From: Romanomermis culicivorax
Taxonomy: Eukaryota > Nematoda > Enoplea > Mermithida > Mermithidae
Direction: 5' to 3'
Length of the DNA stretch: 64,000 nt
Assembly (NCBI GenBank): GCA_963922205.1
Contig: CAWUHX010000012.1
Span: forward strand, 1,488,001 to 1,552,000
A model generated the notes under the pieces. That model worked only from the letters and a program-made list of their open reading frames with translations, was not told where the DNA came from and did not search any database. A program made the translations under genes and the position numbers. This document shows positions 22,992 to 35,766 of the stretch, piece after piece (position 1 is the stretch's first letter; each line of letters starts with the position of its first letter).

Positions 22992-25900
22992 TTAGCTGTA
23001 ACGTAGCGTGAGATTCCAAGATGATGCTGCCAAATCCAGGACTTTTGATTGATCTTTATTGTAATTAATTTTCCAGGAATTTTCTTCGAGAATGTTCATT
23101 TGCAACATATTGGAACAAAAATCGTTCTTGAGATAGCCGAAGACGAAGATATCACCCGTTTCTAGAAAAATTATACTTAAATCAGCCTAAGTTTTCAAAT
23201 CGCAGTATCATCCCTTAGGGACAAGAGGTCGGTTAGCAAATAAAGTTTACTCTCAGTCAAGATGAAACATGGAACTGAATATGAAAAAATGAGAAAAAGT
23301 GTTATGCTTCCAGTCCTCGAGCCATTCGTATACTTTCAGCCAGGGAAAAATAAATATGGTAAAAAGCAGAACTTCGAGTTATCATTCAAAAATAACCATA
23401 CAAAGATATAAGCTAACCAGTGAGTATGACTGAAAATCTCGTTCCGCACGCAATTCGGTAAACGATCAAGTCATCTTTCTCGTTAAGTTGGATGAAATTC
23501 GGTTTATCAATAACGGTTACCTGAACGACAATTCATAATATTCAGAAAAACTAATATGACAATCTTTACCTTGTACTTGTCAAGTGCCAGCTGATTGTCA
23601 GCGTTCCAACCCCAGCCATATACGTCACCGAACTCTGCAATGACTAAGTCAGTTTGTGATTAAAATGTGAATAGATTGAAGCCTGAGCTAAATTGGTGTT
23701 GAGACCAGCAGAGATAGAAGCTTCTTCAAAAGAGTTTCCAATGCACAGCCGAACTTTGTCGGTAAGTACCTGAGGTCCAAAGGTCGGGAATCTATGTAGG
23801 GCTAAATCTCATATGGTCAGGCTAATACTTACTCCCAGGCCGTGACCTTTTTTGCTCGCTGTCACATCTCTGAGGGGGTATATATTTCAGTGGTTTCCTA
23901 CGTGTATAGCGATGTATATGTACAAATCACTTATTTTTCAGTAATTTAGGCTATTTCTTATCTTAACCTTATGCAATGTGCATCAAAATTATGCTTTTTC
24001 TAGTCGAATCCCCAACATTTTCCCCCTTTTCCAAACATTTTTTCTAAAGAGCACAATTTGGGAAAAACCACTGGATTGCCCAATCCGCATAATTACAAGA
24101 TAGTATTCGGCGCGAGGCCCCACAATGGTCTTTTTGATCCTGGACAACAGTTTTCTGACCATATAATCTCGACAAAACGTCTCACGACTTTGTACGAAAG
24201 TACCAAAAAATCTTCGTACGGACCCGAAAATGTTCATCTTGTCCAAAACCAGTGGTGTTCTGCAGCTGTCTGTTTTTCCACTAAAAAACACTCTCAAAAA
24301 ATATTAGCCAATAGCAATCCCTTTGAAAGTACGCCCTCATCCATTTCCTTCAAATTGGCTTACTCATTATGATTAAAATCTTGTGTACCACCAGTAAATC
24401 ATCTTCGTCCATTTCACTCGATCAGACCAGGGTGGTGAAGTAATTTCGAAACCTTAAACCGGAGTAAAACCCCCATAGGCCCGGATGGGGTGATAGTACC
24501 CTGGATAGTACGTGGCGCACATGGCTCGGCACGGTCCCAGCCAAGTTTATACACTTCAACGTAGGCAATAACCTCGCTAAAGACGCTCAGGTTAGTGCTT
24601 ACTACGTACCCAAAAAGAAAAACTTGTTTATATCTTACAGTGTTATGAGCATTCAGATAGAACGTACGCCGAGTTTAATAGTAAAGTGCGGCAGAACTGG
24701 CCCAGAGCGTACTTCTTTGCCTAGTTCGTACTAACGTATTTAAATTTTTGAGAATAGAAATAACTCAAAAACAATACTAACAATCTACATGCTTTATTTT
24801 CGAGTTGATAATTATTGATTGTATTGTTGGGCCCAGGCTTTTTTTAGTCATTTTAGAGTCCTGGGCCCCTAAAAATTTGGAAACGGCTCCTGAAATTTTA
24901 GGTTTAGGAGCCATTTTGGCTACTAAAATTTTGACTAATTTATTTACATTTTAGTGAATTATAGTTATTTTTATTCAATTTTAGATTTAAAGTAACTGTT
25001 TCACATGCTCTAAAATCATAAAACATCGAAAATTTTCAGGCGCTTCGCTCAGGATTTCATTGTATAATTTTTCAGATATGCTCTTTTTCTACAAATCAAA
25101 CTTTCTGGGGAAAAATATAAAAGGCACCCTGTTGCTGTCAAAGTCGCGATCGGGAAGTCGGTCGACATGCAAATTGACAAATGAACCACGGGTGGCGCAG
25201 ACAATTTGCATAGCAACGGAGCACCACAGAAAGAATGAAAAATGATGGTGAAATCATTCATAATTCTGTAGTGGTACGTCCGCCTTCTTTTACCATTAAT
25301 TGTCTATTTATTTAGTATTCTATATTAGGATTGGTTATGGTAAGTTGTGAAGGGCTTTAGGCTCAGGCGCACGTCTATTGCAGACGTTAGTCAAAAGGAA
25401 GACTGCTCTAGGGATCCTTCGTCTAACGTTCCTTCCAGAGGATCTATATTTTCCCCTGGAATCTACGAGGAGCCGTTGCAAGGTCCCTTTGGAAAACCTA
25501 AGTGTTTGTTGTTGTTGCCAGGTCTGGGGCGAACTGTTGCACCATATCCGAGGCTTAGCCAAGGAGTAGTCCTAACTAGTTCAAACCTATCTTTCTTTGA
25601 ACCCCGAGGAAAGACTTGCACAACAGACACCCAAATTGAATGCTTCACCCGACTGTCTTTTACATAACTCAAGTGGTTCGTCCACTTTCTTTATAATATT
25701 GTCTACATATTATAAATTTGCATATTTTGACGGTAATTAGTAGTTATACAAAGGGCTCTAGTCCCAGGCCTTGTTACTTGTAGACGTCAGATTGAAGATA
25801 TACCGTGAAGGGTCTCTCCTTTCTAGTTCTAGTTCCAGTGAAGATATATTTTCCTCTGGGAGTCTACAAGGTCCGCTCTGTGGGGGCCCAATTAGGGTTT

Positions 25901-28900
25901 AGTTTGTTGTTGTCAGGTCAGTGCAAGGACGGTTGCAATAGATAGAGGCCTAGCCAAGGAGTAGTTCTAACTAGTCACACAAGGCTATAGTTTTTTTGTC
26001 CGAAAGAATGTTCAAAAATTTGTGTAAACTCTAGAAAAATGTCATTAGCATTCTTGAGCTAGGAAGATTTTTGTGATGTTCAACTGCTGAGAGTCTGAAA
26101 AAAACTAAATTAACTGAATTTTTCAATTGATTTCTATTCAAGTTGTTGAACCTGTCGTGTAAGAAGTGAGTCAAAAACATGCAAACTAGGTTGGTTAGTA
26201 TGCTCGATCAATACATTCGGCAGGCTAATTAGGTTTTAGAGTGTTTCACTCCAAAAACAATTCGAAATTATTTAAATAGCTTATGATTTGAGAATCAACA
26301 ACACACACTACATAAAAAGTAAAATGTGATTCCTCAACTTGGCAAAAAACTGTGGCACAAATTTATCGAAATTATTATCAATGCAGCGTGAAGAAGTGTT
26401 GAACAGTTTATTTGAATAACAAATGAAGGTTCCGATTTTTTCTTAAAAGAAAAACACACTTGGAAAATTGTGAAAACACCTAAAAGAAAAGAAAAGGAAG
26501 GCGGACATCGTACATTTTTGAAAGTTCTTGAATCTGTTATGCTTCAACTAAAAAATGGATAAACATATAAGGGTATGGAAATTTCATATCCTAAAATCAC
26601 TTGTAAACTGATAGGGTTTAAAATCTGATGAGATCTTTCTTGATCGACATCTGGTATTGCCATTTGAAACTATCACGAAATCTGTTTTTTGTTGAAAAAC
26701 TATTGCACCAAATGTAAGGCTTGATCCATGAGAGAATTTCTGCAGTCGATACACGAAGCTTTGTTGCTTCGATTAAGCAAGAGCGATTAATAACAGATTC
26801 GTTTTTGAAACACAATGCACTAAATATCGCAAAAAATTTGATCGTCTCTACTCACCAGTTAAAGCAAGGGTATGCCAACCGCCCACAGCTATACATTTTA
26901 TTCGCAAACCGACCAAATGTTCCACAATTTTCAACGTTGTTTCTACGACACAAGCGTCCCGACAATGGCGACCTAGTTGACCACGGCTAGACGAACCCAT
27001 AGTATAAACCAAGCCGTCGGAATCCAATAAAACGCAATGATTTTTGCCGCAAGCGAAATCTACGATGCGCGCAATACTTGCGCGAGCGAAAGGTATCAGT
27101 TGTGATTTGAATTCACTCCCTTCGTTTCCAGAAATTTCGAATAAACTGAAAAGATTTAACTTTGAAATTTGAAGCTTTTAAGAATGGAAGAAATACATGA
27201 TATGTAATGTTTTTCCGTAACGGACGGATTTTTTCGGCTGGTGCGGAACTCTTTTACCGAGTTTTCCGTAAGGTACTGAGTTTATATGTCATTGATATTA
27301 TACTCAATAAATTTTTCTGCTCACTTGAGCGATTGAGAGATGTACATCAATGACCAAATACAATGAAATTTGAAAGCCTGTAAGTTTTGTAAACTACATA
27401 AAAGGTTGTTTTGCACAAAGCAACCAAATTTGGGGCTGTACAACCAAATTTTTCTTACAAGTTGCACGGTGCAACCTAAATCTTGATGACCCTTTTGATT
27501 AAGTTATAGGATTTCCTATGTGGAAATTCATTTTCATGCGTCTCAAAACGAAAAATCCTAAAAAATTTTACGATTTGTAATTCTGCATTTGTTTCTGGTT
27601 CACGACTGAAAAATGTCGTTCTATCGCATCATGCTTATAGCTTTTAAACTTTAATACATCATGGATGAATGTTTGATCTTGTATTGTTTTTTGACATAAA
27701 TTGAAAAAAATCAAGATTTTTCTCGATTATTTTCTGAAAATCTTTTTGCAGTGTTTAAATATTTTTATGTTTTGTGAACAGGAACTTTTCCCATTTGAAA
27801 TATGATTCAAACATCAGCAGCGCACAAGCTTGAGGAATCCAGACTATACCTAATTTTTGTTTTGCGCCACTGAAAATTCAATGAATTGGCTGAAAAAATA
27901 ATACTTCTATCCAGTAAATAAATACTGAGAAAAGACTCATTCTCCTACATTCTAGAATATTGAAATTTAGAAAATTTTCCGGCACTACGCTCTAGAATTA
28001 ACGATCTTCGATTATTGGATGGAATGTCTACCGCTGAAATCTTTGTAACCTGCATTATCCTGCTTTAGATCATTCTAGAACATTTGTTTCATGAATTATT
28101 ATGATTATCTACGCTGAGAAAACAGTGATTACGATCGATAACCTATGGCTACAGAAGAATAAGCTGAAAAATGCATCTTCCGACATTTTAGAAGTATTGA
28201 CATAAAAATTTATAGATAGAATTGCCACGCTTTTCATTATTTCCTGCCAACAGCCATAAAATCCCGTTTCAAAAGTTTACAACTGACGCGATTTGAATAA
28301 AGTTCGAGAAGATTAGCGAGCAACCAAAAATTTCTTGGCAACCAAATTTTTGACCCAAGTTGCACATTGCAACCTGGCCTGTGCAAAAAACCTACTATAT
28401 AATATGTTCGTACTTTTACGACGTATGCTTTGAGCTAATGTTACAAATATTACCTACAAGATATAAAGCAAGTAGAAAATAATAATTATGCGGGAATTGA
28501 TAGGATGGCACGGAAATTTTTATACTCGAATTCCGTACGGTACGGATCGACAGAAAAACCTTGATGTAAAGCGATCTAAACAGAACAAACTCAGGACTTC
28601 TGACCAGAAATAAAAAAGAAATATCTATGAGTGATCGGCCAATGCGATGCATCGACTGATTATTAGGTTTTTTGGGCCCAAAATGGAAAATTCTCACCCT
28701 AAGTCCATTTCAGTGTGTACAGGGCCACTCAAAAGTCTAGTCAAACTTGTATAATAACTTTTCTCCAAAATTTTTGTAAGTGTAAACTTCAGAAAAATAA
28801 CTTATTAGTAAACAGAATGTGACAAATCTACTCATGCTGGTCATGTTTTGATCCCATAGTTTAAAATAAGGCCAAAGGTCTTTTTCCACCAACAAAAATA

Positions 28901-30325
28901 TGATGGCATTTTATATGTCCGGGCGTCATACATGAAAACTGATGAACCACAACCACTCATATTTAAAAATAGACTTGAGAGACAGCCTTGACATCAACCT
29001 TCAAATGACAGGGCATCTCTCTAATAAATTTAGATTTTTGAACATTCTTAATTGACCTTTTTGCGACGAACGACTTTTGTACCTGACTAAATAATTTTTC
29101 GATATTCTTCAATTAAAAATTTTTGGGTCCCAAAATTTCAATTTGGCCCCAAAAAATTAGGCTTAGGAGCCAAATGGCTAGTTTTTAAACCAAAAAAACC
29201 TGTTTGTGGAATAGCAAAAAATTAAAATATTTAAATCAAAGAATGCTGATTTAAATATACTACAGAAATAAATACCAGCCCAGTATCAACTTCAGACATA
29301 AGAGAACAGTGATTTCATTTGTAACCTAGTAAAATTTTGAGAATTACATTCTCCCCATACATGCACTTAGGAGAAGGGGGGTAAACCCTCCCACCTGAGA
29401 CCCTCAGCACCCACCCTGGCCCAAAAAAAATCGTCGAACATTCCCCTGAACCTTTTCCAAGACAGCTTTTTTGATTATTTTTATGCATATTTTGTATCAA
29501 AAACAAGTTTGTGGAACCTTTTTTTTTGTTTTTTTGCTCGCACACCCCCCCCATCTCCGTCGACAAAAAGTTCAAACCCCATCCCCCTGGAATATTCTTG
29601 CCGTGCATGTCTGATTTCCCCACAGGTAACTCAACTGCGCAATCAAAGTTACCGCAATTCTTCAACAATGAACAAAGAATTATCCGTGCAATCGATAAAA
29701 CACGGTGGACGATCGACTTGACCGTTCTTTTCTTCCATAATTTTTTCAAATTCGATGTCATCAATGTCGAAAGCATCAACGTTTATGCGTGACAGAATTA
29801 CTTTCCCGCCGAGATTTTCCCATTCCAAAGGATATTTCATATTCCGTAAATTTTTTAAGGTGAGGAACTTGATTTCATCATCGCAGTGTTTCTTCCACGG
29901 AATTTTGACGATGACGGGTAATTCTTCGATATTTTGTCGATCCAAAAGTAAAAAATAATAAAAAAGATGAGACGACTTGCATTGCTGAATGCAAAAATGT
30001 GGACGGAGTACATCAAACGATAACGTAAGTTCGTAATTAGATATCAGGTTTTGTACTGTTGCAGTATTTCCTGAAAAAATAATAATGACGTTGAAGTCGG
30101 AAACGAAGACCGTGAATACATTTTCAATTTATAATTTTTTAATATTAGGAGCAAGGAAGACCAAGAGATTTTCATTCGACATCTGGCAGAAAATAGTATT
30201 TAATCGAAATCCGAAAGTTTTTCGAGATCGCCGTCACATCCGACATTTGAAATCTATATAATGGTATTCATCATCTTACCCGAGCAAGTAATGATTGCAT
30301 TCCAAAATCGATACTTGACAGCCAT
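22992..30325 (-). CDS. RCCD1: RCC1-repeat protein, RCCD1-like
   Basis: Six exons: 30325-30280, 30070-29653, 27145-26856, 23634-23570, 23520-23418 and 23161-22992 (stop TAA). They join in frame through GT..AG introns to give 363 residues, close to human RCCD1 (376). The second half shows RCC1 blades: GKNHCVLLDSDGLVYTMG, SRGQLGRH, AVGGWHTLALTEFGDVYGWG, WNADNQLAL, ACGTRFSVILTETGDIFVFG, ending SSWNLTLRYS. The order and the GWGWN..QLAL blade match RCCD1 better than RCC1 or RCC2. The first 150 residues are diverged and rest on frame continuity alone. In vertebrates RCCD1 partners the KDM8 demethylase and supports mitosis; whether this holds here is inference. Introns are large (2,506 and 3,221 bp) and full of repeats, including a tandem duplication and nested hAT-like elements. 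Confidence 0.82.
25268..26000 (+). repeat. two-copy tandem duplication, ~400-bp unit
   Basis: Units at about 25268-25673 and 25674-26000 share, in order, a gtccgcctt/gtccacttt start, agggctytag, gtctac, ttgttgttg and the ggcttagccaaggagtagt / aactagt block. In the RCCD1 intron; no ORF is conserved between the two. Confidence 0.7.
27211..28563 (+). mobile_element. outer CGTACGG-type element, hosts a younger insertion
   Basis: Left end ttttccgtaacggacgg and right end cgtacggtacggatcgac...gaaaaacc appear to be diverged inverted termini. A right end of the same type closes a related element at 40593-40598. The middle is displaced by 27402-28394. Boundaries are approximate. Confidence 0.45.
27402..28394 (+). 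mobile_element. family B element with TTGCACA-type ends (993 bp)
   Basis: Begins AAGGTTGTTTTGCACA and ends TGTGCAAAAAACCTA. Flanks ctacataa and ctatataa match at 7 of 8. Subterminal repeats GCAACCAAATTT at both ends. The interior matches 8103 and 61308, but the ends do not. Inside RCCD1 intron 2. Confidence 0.75.
29315..29600. other. C-rich stretch in RCCD1 intron 2
   Basis: Contains ggaggggggtaaaccctccc-like and ccccccccatctcc runs. The overlapping ORFs on both strands arise from low complexity. No repeat partner found in the window. Confidence 0.35.
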
Positions 30326-30494
30326 AATCTATTAAAAGAAAAAATGGAACTAAAATCGATAAATCAAAAGAGACGAAAAAAATTTCCACATTATACGCCG
30401 AATGTCAAGCGAAAAAACAAAATAAATAAAATTCATTGTTGAGGACAAAGACAAAAATATACAAACATTTTCACGTTATTTCGTACAATTGCAG

Positions 30495-33400
30495 CTACAT
30501 CGAAGGCAATATATATTGCTGTTTTTGTTTGTATCTTATAACGTCATCGGGTTTCGGCATGCAATTCCCATCGGGATACCGTTTTTTAAAAGGTCCAACG
30601 ACACTGCTGTCCAATAAGCGTACTCCATCTAATTGATTTCCCAATGTAATCCTGAAATTGAAAACTAAGCGCTCTGTGTCAACAGAAAATTATCCGTACC
30701 AGAGGACCCAGATTTTCGGGTAGGAGTAAAGCTGAAAATTCGCGGAAGTAGTGTAGCTAAATGTCCACTAAACACGACATTTTGTTTCAAAATTAGGCAA
30801 CCAGTGGTCAATTTTAAGGACTTTGGGTAGGGGTAATACCCCCTTCATACCTCTCCCTATGGAGCAGTCTGATCTGTACTGTACTTACATATACCCATTA
30901 TAGGTCGAAGATTTCTCGGAAATCTGCATCATATACTTATTATTATTCGAACATTCAGAATTAGAAAAACGCATCCTTGATAGATGTGCATTTATCCAAC
31001 GACTATGAAGCTAATTAAGAAGCTAAAATTGACTTTGTTATTGAATCGGTGCCATTCGAAAAAAAACAGAAACAAACGATGGAGCCGTTCAAAACCTGTA
31101 CTTTTTACGAAAAAATCTTCAAGTCATTCGGTTCTGATTAAGGTTCCGGAATTTTAACCGGTTAATATCAGATTGTATTGTATACCAATTTGGTTGAACA
31201 TTATGTTGTCGTCCAAATAGCTCGATTTTCCGAGTTCCAGGCGATAAACGCTCAATTAGTCCGTAAACTTCATCAGGTTTGTGGCTCGTGGCACGGACCT
31301 GAGAAAGAATGATGGAGGAAAGTGAAATCAAAACAAACAATTCTGCAAAACATTCTTTAATGTTGTAAAAATTCAGTCCTAATTTTGCAATTCATGGTAA
31401 TTTTTTGGTATACATCCCTTGTATTTCCATTTCCGGGAATCCAACATGTTTTTTACTGTCGTTGTAACAAACAAACACTCAGAAATGGCTTAGCTTCGAA
31501 CTTCGTTTTGTGTGCGATTCGCAGATCACAAGTCTCCGAGATGGCTTAATTTGCATATAATAATGATGGAAGCGTGTGTTGTATGGCAACAGACAACATT
31601 CCACCCGTAGGATTGATGCTTCAGCTAATCCACGGGTCCCGAACCCGGCCATTTTTGTTGAGCCCTGGTCGGGATGGTTACATTATTGACCAGCGATGGG
31701 ACAGCTCCGGCGCCACCCAGGAAGCCCTTCAACAGGTGTATGTTTTTTACTTCAGCAACAATAACGTCACAATCGAGCCATCGATTATATTTATCAATAG
31801 ATCCTTTCACACCAACCTATAAACAATATTTCGTAAATAGACTGAAGAACGAAGAAAGGCTGATACTTACTAAACAATGTTCTTTTCCGTGATTGAGCCA
31901 ATGGCCAGTGCGTCCGGTACGTATGATTCGCTGTAGTTGGTTCGTTTTGACCCATATAATTTCGTCGCATTGAGTGTAACCCCATAGTTTCAGGCACTCG
32001 CGGCCGAGTTCCATGGCCCTTAAATTAGTAAACATAAAATCATGATGTATATCATATACATATAATTCGGGATGGAAGTGCCATTCCCAGAAACCGTCGG
32101 CCATGCGGCAATCCACATGGTGAACAGCAAGATTTGCCAATCACCTCCACTAGGCGGTAGGAGCACCAAAAGAGCGTCTCTCGTATATGATGGGCACTCA
32201 TATGACCGTGTAGTCCTGCAAAGTCGCCATTTACGGCTATAGGGAAATGGGTACATGAATATTCCTCAAAATTGAAAAAAATTCTACTCATGTAATTGAA
32301 ATGGAGCCACAGGAATCTCAACATTTTCGACGAAAAAACACTGAAAAGTGTCAATTTTTGGTAGGAAATTGTTATTTCTATACAAAAATGTCGATTTTTC
32401 AGAACTTTGCGCAACAGATACATATTTTGGATTATAGTTTTTAAACAATAAGCACTATTTTTGAAACATTTTTCGGACCTTTCAAGTGAAAAAATCGAAA
32501 TTCCTTCTCCTCAACGACTCCCTCAGATAAAATATCGGATAATCGGTGACCCCACCTAAAAAAAAGTTGCCTGATCTCTACCAGAGCTCGAAGCTCTGTT
32601 ACAAATCTGATTAAGATGTACGATACGATACATATTCGAAAGAATTAAGCAGTGACTATCACACGAGAACTTACGGTATAATGGGAGTATACACGATTAA
32701 ACTTTCATTAAACTTTCAAGATGCATGATTAAACTTTCATTTGAAAATTGTTACGACCTTTGGTCATAGAGATCAGGGGACAGTATGGGAAATATGAGAG
32801 GTTTTAACTGCTCGAAAGATTCAATTTTCAGATTTGTCTTCCGATTTTTAGCTCGAAACGGATAAAATTTCTACTATTTTGCTTATATGTTGTCAGAAAT
32901 GGTTGATTTCTAACTAATTTTTCTGGTTCCCTAGTTGGTTGACAATTCTATCTATTTACAAAGATGAAAAAACCAGCACGTTGGCATATTGCCCATGTCT
33001 GTCTGGAGGGTCGTAAGTGGCTTACAGGTTGTCTAAAAGTTAAGGTCCAGCTATACTTCGACGTTCGGCGCCGGCCGATTCAATCGAAATTCCTGAACCG
33101 GCGCTAGCCGGCGCTTATGTTATAAAATGAATTATGATGCAAAAAATGCATCTTGGTGTTTTATCGTTTTGCCGTAGGTTTGCAGTAGGTATCTCACCTT
33201 TGGGGGACTGTATCACCTCTCCTCGTCCACACCTGGCTTACTGCATTGTCTGAATGGTTGGAAGAGATTTTACAAATGTTAGTTTAAATTTAATCCTATG
33301 TAAATTTCAGCTGAAGAGGTGAAATAGCATAAGTTCTGAATCCGAATCCATACTTATCTGAATAATAATAATAATCATAAAAATCGAAAAAAATAAACAA

Positions 33401-34781
33401 ACAAATTATTCAGTTTCAAACTACTACCCAGACGGCACCGGATGAGGTAAGCAGCGAAAATTTGGAACCGGTGCCGGCTCTTCGCCGACCGGTGGCGGCT
33501 GGCGCCGGTTTAAAAATATTTCATCCGGCGCCGCCCGGCGAAGTATAGCAGGGGCCTTAAGGAGGGGGCCGTTGCATTGAAAATTTTTACCTCAAGAATT
33601 ACAAAAACGGTTCGAAAAATGCTTCTTTTGGTCTGAAAATCCAAAAATATGTCATTCATGACGCGAAGCACCGGATAAATTGAGATTTTTTTATCATTTT
33701 TTGCTTGAAAAGGATCACATTCCAGCAAAATATAGTTACTTTTCTGCATTCTATAATCTCAAAAAGTGGGGGTTCAATACCATAGTCTTATGATTGGCAA
33801 ATCGTGGGGAGAACGACGGAGTTGACATATGTTCCACTTTTCCTGGGCTTTTGATATGCCGGCACTGTGAAACTTCATGTGAATGCCAAGCACATAAATG
33901 ATGCATACCTTCCAGTAACCCAAAGAAACATCAATCCTTCGTTTTGTAAACACTGCACATTCAAATGTCTCATTTCGTCGTCGCTCATTGTACCATAAGG
34001 TAATTCCATATGTATGTCCCACGGTGGGTCGGCCATTACGACAGAAAATTTGCCTAGAACTGTCAAATCGAAAAATCTCAAGTCGCATTGAATCCACTGT
34101 AAATATGAATTACGGACGGAAATCAAATAGAAGAAATCACCACAATTTATGAATTATTCTTCATGTATTTTTCTAAGTTACTTGTGGAGGGAATAAAGTG
34201 GTCACAGAATCGTTTATTCCGCTCCCAACGTTAGCCAATGGTAAAGTGTCGGCAGACGAAGATGCAGAATTTTTTCTTTGTTTATCACCTGCAGTCGATG
34301 AAGGGTCTTTCTTGACCACGTTTCTATCCGTAGACAATGGACCGAAATCGATTTCATAATGAATATATTTGCAAGTGTTTAAATGAAAGCAAGTATTCAA
34401 AAACGAGCAGTCGCCCAACGATTCGTCCGTATGCTTTTGAATGATTTTTCGAAAGTGGAGTTTCGTGCAAGAATGCGAACTTCTGCCGATGCCTAAACTT
34501 TTAGCGAAATTTCTGCAATTGTCTTTGGTACCGTGCGGGCAAAATTCTTTAACATGAGTGCCGTCGGATTTGAATTTTTCCGCCAAACATTGTTCTTTCG
34601 CTGACTTTTTGTTCAATAGATCCATGATTTCTTGCGTGATTTTGTTCTTCTCTTTTTCTTTGGATGATGGTTGAGCTAATAAACTTTCCAGATCATCTAA
34701 ACGATCGACGACAGTGTTGTTGGACGAATTTTTAGTGAGATTCGAGCTATTCTTCGACATTATTACTGTAGAAGAAAACAT
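30495..34781 (-). CDS. METTL3: N6-adenosine-methyltransferase catalytic subunit METTL3
   Basis: Exons: 34781-34182, 34096-33909, 32018-31871, 31816-31751, 31298-31186 and 30651-30495 (stop TAG). All junctions are GT..AG, giving 423 residues from the ATG at 34781 or 416 from the ATG at 34760. Two CCCH zinc fingers lie in exon 1 (second: [17 protein letters not shown]). The catalytic DPPW motif sits in exon 2 ([17 protein letters not shown]). Then come [30 protein letters not shown] and [20 protein letters not shown], all diagnostic. Human METTL3 is 580 residues; the missing N-terminus includes the WTAP-contacting leader helix. A strong acceptor, TTCTTCTACAG, ends at 34766, six bases before ATG 34760, so an upstream coding exon may exist. 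The enzyme deposits m6A on nuclear mRNA with METTL14. Only 169 bp separate its stop from the RCCD1 start. Confidence 0.95.
30700..30871 (-). mobile_element. family C short element, copy 5
   Basis: In the last METTL3 intron, reverse orientation. Flanks atccgtac (30692-30699) and atctgtac (30872-30879), 7 of 8. Confidence 0.8.
33046..33552 (+). mobile_element. putative 0.5-kb element with CTATACTTCG inverted ends
   Basis: In the METTL3 intron 32019-33908. Left CAGCTATACTTCG followed by ggcgccggcc, right ccggcgccgcc followed by CGAAGTATAGCAG. Flanks ttaaggtc and ttaaggag match at 6 of 8 if the right end is set at 33552. Confidence 0.45.
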
Positions 34782-34844
34782 GGGCTAGAAATTGGCAACT
34801 GAATATTTCTTATTCTAAATGTTCTGTCCTTTATATAGGGCATA

Positions 34845-35705
34845 ACAATCCAAAAAGCATTATATATTAGGAAATGAAATTGTAACTGATTCTGACTCGC
34901 CTGTAAAAGATCTTGGTGTTTACATTAGCAATGATTTATTTTCTGGTTTACATTGTGAAAACATAGCCACTAAAGCGATTAGGATTTCCAGTTTATTACG
35001 TAAAACATTTTTCTCCAAAAATACCTGCCTGTTAGTCAAAGCATTTAAAATTTATGTTAGACCTATCCTTGAGTATTGCTCTCCTGTTTGGAATCCTTAT
35101 CAAATTTCTGATATTAACCTTGAAAAAGTTCAACGCCATTTTACCAAACAAATTCTTTGGAATCTCGATTTAACACATGAAGATCGCTTGAAACACCTTA
35201 ATTTAGAACGGGTAGAAACAAGGAGAATACACATCGACTCATGCTTAATGAATAAAATTGTAAATAATCAGGCTTTACCATGTAGTGATTTTTTCACGCA
35301 TCCTCATTCTACAAATACTAGAGCTTTTAAACAAAATAATGTTGTTGAAAAATGTAAATTAAACTGTAGGTATACCTGTAAAAGCTCCGACTAGATGGGG
35401 AGGGGGTAAACCCAACATTTTAGGGCGGGGGTCGAAAATTTTCCCCCTAAAAAGCACTTTTTGCCCAATTTTTAATAATTTTTCCGAGTTCGGGGTGGGT
35501 TGCGTATAGGGTTGGCCAAGTTGGAGGGTTCCCGCACACCCTCCATTTACAATTATGACTGTAGGTAAAATGATTTGTCGAACAGATATGCTGGGATTTG
35601 GAACATTTTACCTCCCGATATAAAAATAATTAAAAATTTCCAAAAATTTAAGAATAAAATAAAACAAGTGGACTTAAGCGATTTTCTAAAGGGGCACAAG
35701 TAAGG
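34845..35705 (+). pseudogene. LINE reverse transcriptase C-terminal fragment (CR1/jockey-like)
   Basis: Reads KDLGVYISNDLFSGLHC, VRPILEYCSPVWNPYQ and LEKVQRHFTKQILW in one frame, homologous to the longer copy at 49992-51581. Truncated at the 5' end, interrupted at 35372-35558 by family D, then continues (RTDMLGFGTFYLPI-like, LSDFLKGHK). Confidence 0.8.
35372..35558 (-). mobile_element. family D element, copy 3, inserted in a LINE
   Basis: Exact 8-bp duplication ctgtaggt at 35364-35371 and 35559-35566 inside the reverse transcriptase fragment. Confidence 0.85.
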
Positions 35706-35766
35706 GCTAAAAGCCTTTGCGTTACCTGAGTAATGTGTTTTTACTTACCCAATATTTATATTTCTC

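Noticed and set aside
23989..24372. overlapping ORFs of about 100 residues on both strands
   Set aside because: In an RCCD1 intron, mirror images with no protein motif; resembles MITE sequence with TTCGTACG repeats.
28719..29204. hAT element between CAGGGCC (28719) and AAACCTG (29204)
   Set aside because: Ends are not inverse of each other and flanks do not match.
32019..32423. ORF extension 5' of the METTL3 exon AMELGREC
   Set aside because: Read-through into the intron; the acceptor at 32019 joins perfectly to WVTGR from the previous exon.
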